DNA from: Halicephalobus mephisto
Lineage: Eukaryota > Nematoda > Chromadorea > Rhabditida > Panagrolaimidae
DNA length: 64,000 nt
Direction of reading: 5' to 3'
Assembly (NCBI GenBank): GCA_009193035.1
Contig: SWDT01000016.1
Coordinates: forward strand, 1-64,000
The position numbers and the translations under genes were made by a program. The notes beneath the pieces were generated by a model, which saw nothing but the letters and a program-made list of their open reading frames with translations, was not told where the DNA came from and did not search any database. Position 1 is the first letter of the stretch. The number at the start of each line of letters is the position of its first letter. Shown here piece by piece: positions 10,201-21,251 of the stretch.

Positions 10201-13200
10201 AATTTAATCGTCATACTAAACGAACCTCATCTGACTGTCTGGTCTGGGTCCTTCAGGCTGTTCCATCTTATCCTCCAATGTGCAGTCGCTTAACCTCTCA
10301 GTAATTCCGGATTCTTCGCCATCTCCCATAGCGGAATGGAGCAATTTCTCCCACTCCTTGATTGTCCTAAGGAAGGAGCTGTATTCCTCCTGGATCTTGT
10401 GGTAGTAACTGCTGACTTCGTTAGCATGGACAGAATTCCCGTGCTCCTGAAGATAAGCCCCGGCATGTCTCTTCACATCAGCAGCTATGGCTCTCTTCTC
10501 TTTCAAGACAACGTTGAATCTAGTTAGCTTTTGGATTTCTCCTTCCAGATCAGTCTTCGACAAGACCTTGAGATCCCTGATTGTCCTCTTGTTGTGTTTA
10601 AACTCCCGGACTTCAGGATCATGATGGAGCCAATTTAAAGCTTCTTCCGTGGCTTTCCTTATAATCACAGCAGTCTGACATTGTTGGATACTGTTGATCC
10701 TCTTATTCAGAATCTGGAGAACCTTCGCCTGTTGTTCCGTAACCTGATGTTTTTGCCGATCGATCTGTCTAAGTTTCATTTCCTTTTCCTGTCTCGAAAT
10801 TGGGCACTTATGAATGGCCTTAGTGAACATGTCAGCAGTTCTCTGAGCTAACAAACTAGCAGCTAAGAATCCTTCTTTCCTCTTGTTTTGTTTAGTTATC
10901 TGATTCCCCAAGTGGTTAGCCAAGGAGGCTGCTCCATTACTTTCACAGCCACTACAGTAGTCTTTCTGTTCCGAATTATCATTGTCAATAAAATCTCGGA
11001 TGATGGGACAGAGCTAAAAATTATTATTAGATGACAGAATGGAATAGTTTATAAGCAGTTTTTCTATCCATCCTCTACAAGTTCCTACTAGACATTTGCC
11101 TGCTTATTCATATATGAACTAGAAGCTGCACTATCCAACAAATACTGTAGGAATTAACCTTGGATGTCACAACATCGATTCTAGATCACTACCCTCTAGA
11201 GAACCCCATGTTATTGTCAAAACATACCATATCATATCCAGTGTAGTATTTCTCTGCTGAGCTCAGCAGAGCTTCACAGACGGCAGAGCAATAAACATAT
11301 TGTTCCTCAGCTCTCGTCAAATCGTTAATCTCCATCAGTACCTTGTTCCTCTGGCTCCTATCATTCTCGCACACAGCTGCAAACTGCCCGAGAACGCTTT
11401 TGATCTGTTCCAGTTCCAATAGCATCCTTTCACTCTCGTGTTTCAGCTTCATGTAAAACTCGAGGTGCCTTAAAGCTTCAGTCTTGCTCCCCGGGATCGT
11501 CCGTGTCAGCTTCTCAATTGCGGTCGAGTAACCCTGGATGTTCCTTCTGAGTTCCTCGGCCTTGTACAGGTGCTGACTGACATCCCTCGAGAGAATAATC
11601 TTATTCGTCACATCTCTGGCCAGACTCAGGACGTCTCTAGTCAGAAGATCCAGCTTCTTGGACTGTTCAACAAGGACCTCCGTGAAAGGTCGTTCATCAG
11701 AATCCATCAGATTTAATCCTTCATTATTAATGGTCTGAAAAAACATTAATCATCATGACTGAACGAACCAATACTATTTCAGTTACGAACCAAAAGAGCT
11801 TATTCAGTAAAAAATATTTCTCCATTCTTATTCAGGACAAAAATAGCCACTGGCTAGTCAATACTTTAAAAATTTCAAAGGCGCAAGTAGAACTAATTAA
11901 TCTCCGAAGAAATCGCAAAAAATTTAGTTTCCAAGATGAAAAGGTTTTTCGAGTCTGATTTTTTCGGTCTACAGAGCATGACAAGTGCCCATCTAGAAGG
12001 GAATGAGGTCACTGCTCCAAGTCCCAAACTTACTTGGATGAAATCTTGAAATTTAGTGACAATGTCGTCGGAAACCTCATGGACGGATCTGATGTTCTGC
12101 TCGTGGAATCTGATAAGGGTGTCATGTTGGTTGGTACGGCAAGTAGCTCCTGCCAGAAGCTCTTTAAGATCGTCTCTCCAAAGCTAAAGAGAAAATTAGT
12201 CAGAAAATAAATAACGAATAAACTGAGAAAAGTAATTAAAAAAATACAAAAATCTAAAAATAAAAACAAAGATTTCTTTACAATTACAATTGTTTACACA
12301 AGATTTCCTTCTAGTGAAAAATCTTCCACACGGAACTTCCCAAAACTACAAAAAAATTTTCGATACAGAAATTCCCAATAGCAAAAGTAATTTTCGATAC
12401 GGAACCTCTCTATACTATACAATTTCTCAATACAGAACCTCCAAATACCGTAAAAATTCTTCAACAAGGAACTTCTCCATACTGAAGAAATCTCACGACA
12501 CGAAAAATCCCAAATTTTTTTCGAATAATTGTTTCTTTAATGTTTTTAAACTAGTAATATTTTAAACGTACCAGTAATTTCTGATAAATGTCAACACATT
12601 CTGCCATAAATATTCCGAGTTTCTTCCCAGCAAGAACACAGCTTCTTTGATAGGGCTCCCTCTCCATCTCCGTGGTGTGTCTTGCTTCTGAAACCCAAGA
12701 ATAAATTAATCTGCAAGTCAATTCACGTAAACATACTTATTTCCGTCGTAATCTGTTCGATGTGGGCCACACTGCCACTGATATCAGTCCCCAACATTTC
12801 CCTCTGCTTCCTCAGCATCCCGACCAACTGGGCCGACTCCGACATTACCGTATTGAAGGCAGCTACTGTGGCATCGTTTTCTCTCAGCAGTTTATCTATC
12901 ATGAGGTCCGCCGCTTCATCCGAATCGGGGACTGTCTCACACTGCCTTGTTCTGTTGGCCAGCTCATCGTACCATCTCATGATCTCCTCGTGGTGGAGAT
13001 GGAACATGGTGGAGAGCTTCAGGAGTTCCGCTCTATGCTGGACTCGTGTTGTGAAGCCGTCTATCATGGCCTTCAGTTCACTAAGTCTGTTTCTGACGTT
13101 GTCATTGTCGTAGTCCCCGCTACTTCTCAGTCTAGTTCCGACTTGAAAGAGCTGCTGAGCATTACGGTAGGTATTCGAAGCCACTCTTTGGAAACTTTCA

Positions 13201-14922
13201 TGATGATTAGCCAAGTGCTTAGCCTGATCAGTGTTCTCTCCGATGGCTGTCTTCTTTCGGAGAAAAGGTTCTCCATGCCCCGTGAGCCACTCCATCACGG
13301 ACTTGGATTCGGCCAGGAAAGCTTCGAAACTAAGTTTCAGGCAATATTTATCCTTTTTCTCTTCATATATGGACTGGATTTCCCTCTTCGCCTTGGCTAA
13401 CTTCTTCGTGACGTCCAAGACATGGAGGAAAGACTCAGTTCTGCCTACCTTTTCCTGTCCGAACTGCATCTTCATCGTATCGCTGAGGATATTGGTTTCA
13501 TTGAAGCCCTCAGTGTAGGCCAACTCAATTTCATTTCCGATGGTTTCCAATGTTTGGATGTCCTTTTCCAAATCCTGGATTCCCTTGTTCGTTATATCGT
13601 CCGGGAAGCTCTTCAATGTCTGGTCCCATTGGGGGTAACTCTTGAAGAACCGCTCCGTCTTCTTCCTGAACTCCAGTGCTTTTGAGAGCAATGTAGCTCT
13701 TTGGTCGAGTTTGACAGTGTAGTAGCTCCAAGAATGCTCAATGTCTTTGAGCATGGCATCTATTTGAGATTTCCCGACATTGCTCGCATCAATAAGGGTC
13801 CTGCCGACACGTTCAATATGCTCCAGATTGACTTTGGCGTTTTCCGTGGATTCTACCAGTCCGTCATTTTCGTGGATCATCTGAGTGAGTTCCTCTAAAT
13901 TGTTTCCAATTATCGGGAACCTCAGTTCGACGGCCTTGGTGTTCTGGAGAATCCAATCTTTGAATTTCACGACGTCCTGTTCGAAGATCTTGAATTGCTT
14001 CCACCGGTCCTGCTCTATCCTGGTCTCATTGTACCTCCTCGACAATTCCGTCTTCGATTTATGGACAGATTTACCTAAGTGAGTCAGATGAGGAATGACA
14101 GCAGCGAGATCTGGATTAGGGGTTTTCAAAGTCGCAGCGGAGTTGTAGCCTTCGTCAGCACTCATCATTATTTTTTGCTGAACCTTTTGGATTTCGTATT
14201 CACAATCCATGGCATCTATCGCGTTCAGCCGAGTTTCCAGTTCATCATAGGTACCTGCACCACTAGGCCAGCCAGTTTCCTCCGAGTGAATCTTGCTCTG
14301 GAGCGCGGAATGGACGGCTTCGCAATCCCTCAAAGCGTCAGACAGCCGCTGGACGACTCTCTCTATGTCCCTCCTGAGTTCTATCCATTCCTCGTGGTCG
14401 TAGTACAGACTCCCACCAAACTCCTTCAGTAATTGAGCAGAATCAATAAATCTAGTCAGATTCTCGATGGATATCTCATGGACATCAAACTTGTACTTGT
14501 TGGAAGAGGAATTGAACTTCAGTTTGTCCAGGAAGTTGTCTTGTTTGATGACAAGGACCCCAGCAACAGGACCGGGGAAAAAGTCCTGAATAGACCTCAG
14601 AATGGGTTTGACAGCTTGCCTCGTTGTGCCTTTCCTGGTTCCAATTATGAAGATGAATCCGTTTTTCTTGCAGTCGTCTCTGAAAAGTTAAAGTGAACCT
14701 CCCATATATCGAAACGATAACTAACGCTGTGACAGCATGGAAATAATTCAGAATATTCTTCAGATCGTCCGAATTGGCACTGGTTTCGGCTGAAGGAAAG
14801 AATACAATCGGTCTATTCTGACGGTCTCGAGATCCAGGCAAGAGGGCAACTCGATCCCTTAGAGGAGTTACAATGTCTGTCACATATCTAGCAGTCCCTG
14901 GGAGTGACATATGATCCGTCAT
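7260..14922 (-). CDS. unc-73: UNC-73/Trio-like Rho-family guanine nucleotide exchange factor (SEC14, spectrin repeats, DH, PH)
   Basis: A 1630-residue protein that loads Rac/Rho GTPases with GTP; in worms UNC-73 drives cell migration and axon guidance. Exons: 14922-14726, 14679-12737, 12687-12572, 12183-12034, 11734-11228, 11013-10226, 9484-9302, 8499-7914, 7865-7652, 7468-7260; all phases agree. Order: SEC14/CRAL-TRIO-like domain (about 10-180, RDRQNRPIVFFP), a long run of spectrin repeats (about 200-1200; WLTGHGEPFLRKKTAIGE is closely Trio-like), DH domain from about 1235 (ELIDGEKKYIDLL ... SPIQRIFKYGLLLKRLIEL), PH domain about 1435-1550, then a Ser/Thr-rich tail. The SH3, second DH-PH and Ig modules of full-length Trio/UNC-73 are absent. 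The length resembles the short worm isoform with one GEF module. Exon 7 could begin earlier, because several AG sites upstream of 9485 keep the frame. Confidence 0.9.
12320..12512. repeat. Degenerate tandem repeat, period about 33-35 bp, in an UNC-73 intron
   Basis: Roughly six diverged units of the pattern AATTTTCGATACGGAAC then TTCCCAATACT, filling much of the intron between exons at 12572 and 12183. Units differ at many positions, so it is an old minisatellite. Confidence 0.6.
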
Positions 14923-15965
14923 GGTTTACTTGTGATTTACAGATAGGATAATTTGGTTAGGGACTAGTCATATCTGGATCGAAAGCCCTCTGGCAGCCTA
15001 AAGTTTGCATTTAGATTCATCCACACCAACACGTAACAACCAGTATCCCGAAAGAAGAACACGGAAAACTCTAATCCGACATATCCAATCGAACAAAACT
15101 GCGTTTCAAATAAGATCGCACGGAACATTAGAAATTGCAAATTGAAAAAAGCAATCTCATTTCTGGCGGCAAAACTAGTAAACAATGAGTGCAGTGTTGA
15201 GAGATTTATCGACGACTTGGATTTCTAAAAGCTCCGTTAAAAACAGCTAGCTGTCGTGATCGATCGCATTCGACCAAGTGACGGGTTCTAGCTTGCATTT
15301 TTTCGCGATAAATCGATCGAGGGAGTCAGGGAAATCAATCCCTGCATAATCAAATTCAATGAAGTAAGTGAAAAATTTCCAAATACGGCCTTGGATCGGG
15401 TGATTAGCCATCTCCGTAAGGACCGTGAATCATAGCTGTTTGCACTTCGAGTCGGGAAGGAAACAATGCTTCTATCAGGGAAAAGTTGAAAAAACCGATC
15501 AAGGTCAATTGATAAGATTTAACGAGTTAAACGCCTGATTCCATATATGAAACTTTCGGAATAAAGCAGAATTGATATATAAAAACCATTAATTTTCATA
15601 TTTGGTCGAGTGAAACAAATCTGCGCGACGAAAAGTCAATCTCCCGCGGGAGACCCGAGCACGAGACGAACCGCAACAATAATAGTCCGTTCGAACAGAA
15701 TGCCGTGCCAAGCATTCTCGTTCTGCAGAACGCGCCCTTTCTTTCGTTTGTCCACTTCTAATCCGAAACTGCAGCTGTCTGTCCTCGGGCGTTGGTCAGT
15801 CAAGGAACTAGTTCCAGCTGCCCCTTCTCGCCTTGGTTTTTTCTTCATAATCATCCATAAGTGTAAAACTCTGGATTTCAAGAGGCAAATGGTTTTGGAG
15901 TGTTTGTCCTCGAAATTAGTCCAGTGATGTGATGGTTTATTTCCATTTCTGGGGGGATTGGAAAG
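14923..15965. other. Spacer upstream of the UNC-73-like gene
   Basis: Lies between the UNC-73-like start and the end of the carboxypeptidase gene, both on the minus strand. It should contain the UNC-73 promoter. A GC-richer stretch at 15620-15830 stands out but shows no convincing coding frame. No RNA gene or known repeat recognised. Confidence 0.5.
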
Positions 15966-18027
15966 TTACAAGTGATCAAAAAAGCCAGTGTGTATTTGGT
16001 CTTGTAGATAGCGAACGACGGGAATGAACCCGTTGATAAAGTCCATCGTGGCTCTTTCGATATTGTCCAGTTCGATGACGAAATCGTTCCTGAAACGGGA
16101 TTTTTGATCAAAATACAAAAGATGAAAAATCCAATACATGCTGAGTCTCACGATTTTTTAAGTATTTTAAAATATTCAGTTTCTTTCTTAAAATAGAAAC
16201 TCTTTCTCAATGCAAACTCGGATGTGTTCCGAAATAATGGTTTTTTCAATGTCTTAGTTACCATCCAGATTTTGCAGTAGAAGCTATGTTGGATAGTGTT
16301 TTGGGAATCCTCATTTTTTAATTTCCCAGACACTATCCAAGATTATTTCCATTGCTACTTTTAAGCCGAAAATTCCTTGAATAGTGTTTAAAAATTCAAA
16401 GAATCACCTCTTTCAAACACCCAAGTTTGCATTAAATTTTTACAATGAGTGTAAGAAAAACCGTTTTGAGACCAGATGCCCTTCGAAATATTTGAAAAAA
16501 ACCCACTTTGCGTTGTTAATTGACGGGAACAACTCCACACCGAAACTATAGATGATGTTTCGCTTCAAATAAAAATGATCGAAAGTAGTGCCGGTGGCAG
16601 CATACAGCAGATCACAAGGGGTTCCTTTTATGAATTTTGTTCCGTTTCTCTGTTGGACTCCATGAATGAAAATCGATGAGACTTTGAGGTGCTCCACGAA
16701 GTCCTTCCCGTGTGTGTGGCATTTGGCGGCGATCGGGTACATGATGATTTGGGAATAGGAATGGACGTCCCAGTATGAAATTACGCTTTTGCCAAGACTC
16801 TCGACAAATTTATCCAGACTGATATTCTCGATTTCACTCATTGGACGAAAACCAGGGAAAGCTTCCGTCTCTGGTCCACTGGTCTTAGTGCCTGGGGCCC
16901 AGAGAGTGGGGAAGTTTCTGTTCAAGTCAACTCCATCCAACCCAGTCTTTGGATCAACATGTCTAGATTTCCTCCAGTACCTGTTATCAGTCCAAGTGTA
17001 CTGATAGCCATCGGCGTTGAGAACAGGGATGATGTAGAAGTCGATATCTCTGAGAAGATCTTCATTCTCAGGGTTAGTGAGGAGTTCATGGACCAGTCTC
17101 AACATTGCAGCCGTAGTTACCCACTCTCTTGCGTGGATCGCTCCGTTGAGAATGATGCTCTTCTTTTCCTTCCAGGTTGACGGATATCCTATTTTCACAG
17201 CTAGGATTTTCCTCAATTCGAAGGTTCGTCCAACGAGAAAAAGGCTCGTCTTTTCTGGAAAGGTTGTGGTGACCGTATGGAGGAAAGAATAAATTTCGCT
17301 CAAGTTGTGAAAGGTGTTGAAATCGAATTCAGAATAGTCCATCCCAGAGAGGAAGACTTTTCTGTTCTGAAGGCGTTCTTGCTCCGCGTGAATTTTCCTG
17401 AAACAATTTTATTTTCGTTCTTTGAAAATTACCCAAATACTACAACACATAATTAGACAGTAGCTATGAGGAAGTGATTACTTGAATATTGAGTGCAATT
17501 TGCTATTTACACTATCATAAACTACTTTGGATAGTGCCTGGAAAATCCAAAAATTTGGATTCTCTAGACAGTATCCAATGCCGTTTTCATGGAAAATTTC
17601 TGACTGGTGTTCGGAAAATCCAAAAATTGATCTTTCTTGGGATTATTCAAGTTTAGATTTGTACAAATTTCAATTCCCCAACTCACTTGGCCAACTCTAT
17701 CCAGTTAACTCGCGAAGTTTTCGACTTTCCTCTTCTGAAAAGTCTTTGTCTATTTCTTTTTTCGACTTCAGACTTGTCCATGATTACTGTAGCTTTCACG
17801 AGGTTCTTTTGGATTCTTCTCGCGCTCAATACATTCACATTGGAGTTCAGGTTGCTGAATTCGTCGTTCGTTAGTTCGATAGTAGTCTCGACCTTGCTGA
17901 AAATTACTTAGTTCAAGTTACCGTAACTTTAAAAAACCAATTACTTCACATAAGGTTCCCAGTTCCCAGCCTCAGAGACCAAAATCAGTCCAACAAGAAT
18001 CCCGACGCAGACAACGATCCCATTCAT
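15966..18027 (-). CDS. Secreted zinc metallocarboxypeptidase (M14, carboxypeptidase A/B family)
   Basis: A 435-residue secreted enzyme that removes C-terminal residues from peptides. Exons: 18027-17945, 17896-17687, 17397-16507, 16089-15966, phases consistent. Signal peptide: residues 1 to about 20 (MNGIVVCVGILVGLILVSEA). A pro-domain-like segment follows to about residue 115. The catalytic domain has zinc ligands H186 and E189 in HAREW, the substrate-binding NRNF motif (257-260), third zinc ligand H310 in WDVHSYSQ, the catalytic Tyr in LLYAATG (Y363) and catalytic Glu E386 in SFGVEL. Spacings of 121 residues (E189 to H310) and 76 (H310 to E386) fit bovine CPA. All active-site residues are present, so it should be active. 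The specificity pocket cannot be read safely. Probable digestive or extracellular role; no operon partner is seen. Confidence 0.92.
16289..16340. repeat. GGATAGTGTC hairpin repeat
   Basis: 52-bp imperfect palindrome, arms TTGGATAGTGTTTTGGGAA and TTTCCCAGACACTATCCAA, inside the last intron of the carboxypeptidase gene. Confidence 0.75.
17527..17578. repeat. GGATAGTGTC hairpin repeat
   Basis: 52-bp imperfect palindrome, arms TTGGATAGTGCCTGGAAAA and TTCTCTAGACAGTATCCAA, inside the second carboxypeptidase intron. Same length and layout as the copy at 16289. Confidence 0.7.
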
Positions 18028-18066
18028 GGTTACTGTAGCTCTAGGAGGCCTTAGTTTGAAATTACA

Positions 18067-18422
18067 TAAGATGTCCCAAGAAATAGACACTTTTAAACCG
18101 CTCTAATTTAGCGAATATTGAATGGATTTTTATAATTTTTCCAAATTAAACTAACTTTGCCACTTTTCGATATCAAAGTTGTAAAATCGAAATCGATTTT
18201 TTTGAAATTCAACATTTGAATTTTTTGTATACCACAAAAACAACTTCCAAGCTCATTTTCAGAGAAAAGAATTTTTGATTTCGAAATAGTGATCTTACAG
18301 TATTTTTGGTCTTAATCAAAGATGGCAAAGGTTATCCGAAGTTAAGAAAAAATTATTAAAATCTATCCAATATTCATTGGGCTACTGTAACTAAAAAGGA
18401 CTTTTTCTTGGGACACCCGTAC
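18067..18422. mobile_element. Foldback MITE, mariner-like ends
   Basis: About 350 bp with long imperfect inverted arms of roughly 170 bp. The ends carry TGTCCCAAGAA (left, from 18071) and its complement CTTGGGACA (right, to about 18416), with TA on each side (18067-18068 and just after 18418), as expected for Tc1/mariner-type insertions. It has no coding capacity. It sits about 40 bp upstream of the carboxypeptidase start, so it lies in that gene's promoter. Confidence 0.6.
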
Positions 18423-19617
18423 ATTTTCTGTTTTAAAAAATGTTTTTAAACGTTTTTTCTTGTTTAATTTTAGTTCGAAACAAAATCCGTCATTTATGAT
18501 TGTTAGATGATTCATTTCTGTTGTTAATGTTTCGAAAATATTAAAATAAATGGAAAACGAACAATTTAATCATTATTTTGGCAAAGATAATTTTGACGAA
18601 AATTTTAAAAACATTGAATAATAGACAATGATGAAATGTGAGATGATGTCATGGAAAAATTGAAAAGAATCTTCAAAATGACGATGAAAATTTTAAACTT
18701 GCCCAAGGGGCTTATTTTAGAGTTAGTGATCTAGAAAATGGATAATCCGCTTCTGGATTTCGGAGATCAATTATATGAGAACTTTTTACTTAAGAATCAT
18801 AAATATTAGAAATTAAGAGTTGAAATTACTTGATGGCATGAAGCTTCTAAGTTACTTAGTAATATGGTCAAAAGCACTTCAGACAATAATTAGCAGCATC
18901 GAAATCCTTGGAAAAACTACTGTTAATGGATGTATGTCTTCTGGCTTTTGATGATTCTTGGTATACCACTGCGTATCCCTAAACTTATCACAAAGGCGAT
19001 CTCCTTCTACTAAGCCTTCTTTATCGTATATAACAACATCAGACATTTGCGAGAAGTTGGAGTATCCAAAAAGCAAGAGAGTTTTCCACTTTTATTTCAA
19101 ACAATAAAAAGGTATTCAGCAAAGAATATTCTTTTCTGTAAAATTCCTCTCAAAACGAGAGAATTTATAAGAATTTTGATGAAAAATAGTGAAACCGACG
19201 TCGGGTTTCTTGCAAAATACCTAATATCGTGGAAAACCTGGAACTAAACTGATTAGGATATGCTTCTGTCCCATCAACACAGGAACCGCTATTTCATGTT
19301 CATCTAAGATGATTTAAAATCCTAATTTTTGAGTGACTCATTGCAAAATTTTCTTTTCTAGAACGATTGTTGATTCTAATATCAGCGGTCGGCTAAATTT
19401 CCTAAACATTATGATTTCATAAAAACTAAGGAATTATTTGTCAATGACTGTACTTCAAGAAAGAACTGTTCATTGAAATTACAGTAACCCAAAAGAACAC
19501 CGAATGAGTCAATGTTAATTTTAAACTTTTCGGTTTTTTCCACTTTTCCTTCAGAATTCTCAAAGCCAGTCATCGATAATGGCCTTTAGAAATACCAAAT
19601 TGTTTAAAAACCGCCCT
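18423..19617. other. AT-rich spacer
   Basis: No gene supported. A minus-strand open stretch at 18879-19076 has mildly protein-like composition (IYDKEGLVEGDRLC...) but lacks a clear start and matches no family I know; it may be a decayed exon. Confidence 0.4.
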
Positions 19618-19625
19618 TATAAAAG
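19618..19625 (+). promoter_or_regulatory. TATA box
   Basis: TATAAAAG 36 bases before the start codon at 19661, which places the transcription start just ahead of the ATG and supports a short 5' UTR. Confidence 0.7.
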
Positions 19626-19660
19626 TTCCAGAAAACAAAATTCTACGAAACCTTGTAATC

Positions 19661-20512
19661 ATGAAGTCTTCCATCGTCTTTTTCATCCTCTTCGGAGTTG
19701 CCTCTGCCCTCAGATTCAACAGAGCTAGTGAAACCGCTCATGATCCCGAAGCAGAAGAAGAATTTGCCAAGTGTATTTCCAGAAGAGTTGAGGAGAACCC
19801 TTTGAACCCCTTCTTCGGTCCTGCAAAAACCATTGAACGAACCATCCCTTACATCAAGGCTTTTTGCTGGTAAGTTTCTTGAAAAAAGTAATAAAAAACG
19901 ATCATTTCCTAGTTTATCATACAGTTATTCGTTGTTAAACGTTTTTAACTTTAATCGTTGAGAATCTTGAACATAAAAAGCTTTAGTAGTACTCTGACGT
20001 CACAACTCAGAATCTATTCTGGAGAATGCCATGAGAGGAACTTTCTAATAGTTGAAAAAGCTTCGCTTTGTTAACTATAAATTTAAATCTAAAAAGTTAC
20101 ATATAAAATAATCAATTATATAATTAGTACGGACCAAAAAATGCCAAAAGATTAATTTTCCTAGTTTTACAGGGACATGACGGTGTTCAGATCCATTGTG
20201 GTCGATTGCGGTGAAAATTCCAACGTCACTGAAATCAAAGACGAATCCCTTACTAGTATCCTCCGTGACGCCGCTGTGCTCTTCAGAGAAACCTGCAAAA
20301 ATCCGGAAGAAGCTGCCGAAAACGCCATCTGTATGAGTCAGCAATTGAGCAAGACCAAAAGAAACGAGAAACCCTCCTGCCAAGACTTTGATCAACAGTT
20401 TGGAAAAATCCAAAGAGCAATGGATCAATGCAATTTGAACACCAATCTCCAAGACGTTATCAAGAGGGGTTTGGAGAACCAAAGAGAAGCCCTTTGTTCT
20501 GATGATAATTAA
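19661..20512 (+). CDS. Small secreted cysteine-containing protein, unknown function
   Basis: A 182-residue protein from two exons, 19661-19869 and 20173-20512 (phase 2 junction restores Trp-Asp-Met). Residues 1-16 (MKSSIVFFILFGVASA) are a clear signal peptide. The mature part is helical-looking, charged, and holds eight Cys spread evenly (contexts AKCIS, AFCW, VDCG, ETCK, AICM, SCQD, DQCN, ALCSD), which suggests four disulfides. A TATA box 36 bases upstream and AATAAA soon after the stop bracket a compact, probably strongly expressed gene. The Cys-rich secreted layout recalls nematode DUF19/T20D4.11-like families, but I cannot confirm membership. Confidence 0.85.
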
Positions 20513-20526
20513 TGATTACTGTTGGA

Positions 20527-20532
20527 AATAAA
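20527..20532 (+). terminator. Poly(A) signal of the small secreted protein gene
   Basis: AATAAA 15 bases after the stop codon, a very short 3' UTR. Confidence 0.7.
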
Positions 20533-21251
20533 GTACGCATATTTTCGAAATATTCTAAACGACCTCAAACATTACTGTGTAAGAGTAATATTGACATGTG
20601 TTCGTCTTTGAATTCTGATTGAGATTTTTTATTGTGTAAATTTCCAAAAATTAAGTGATTAAGATAAATTTCAAGAGATCTTTGAATTCAAAAAAAGCTG
20701 TTTTCTTCCCACCATCTTTTAGTTTTCTTTAGGACCATCAGGATTGACAACCCTATTTCTCTTTTTCCTAGATATTCTGCTGTATTCAAAATTACTAATG
20801 GATCTTGTTTCAATCTCTACTCTGTCGACATGAGAAAAGTTACAAAACAACCTACAAAAGTCATGATGACGAAGCCCTGACCAACTTTGTACTCAGCCAC
20901 CTCTCAAAAATATCTAGTTATCAAATTTAGGACTCAACGTGTCCGGAGAATTTAATGAGTTCTACCTTGAGATCTGTTTCTGGGAGACAAATCATCCAGA
21001 AAAATATGCCAAACAAGAAAACATTCTATCGGAAATCAACGGAGGAAAGTAGTAGTTACTAACCACAGATCTGCAATCAGACTATCTTAAAAAATATCCA
21101 CCGACAATCAAAAACTAACAACTCAATTTATGCTTTAATCAGCACAATTATGCATCAGAACATCATTACCCGTTAAAGTCAATTAAGGGAATCAACATTG
21201 AGGGCACTGACAATAAGGCTGGAATGCTAAGCAAATAATGCAGTGAATACT
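20533..21251. other. Spacer between convergent genes
   Basis: Lies between the 3' ends of the small secreted protein gene (+) and the formin gene (-). AT-rich; no gene, repeat or RNA recognised. Confidence 0.5.
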
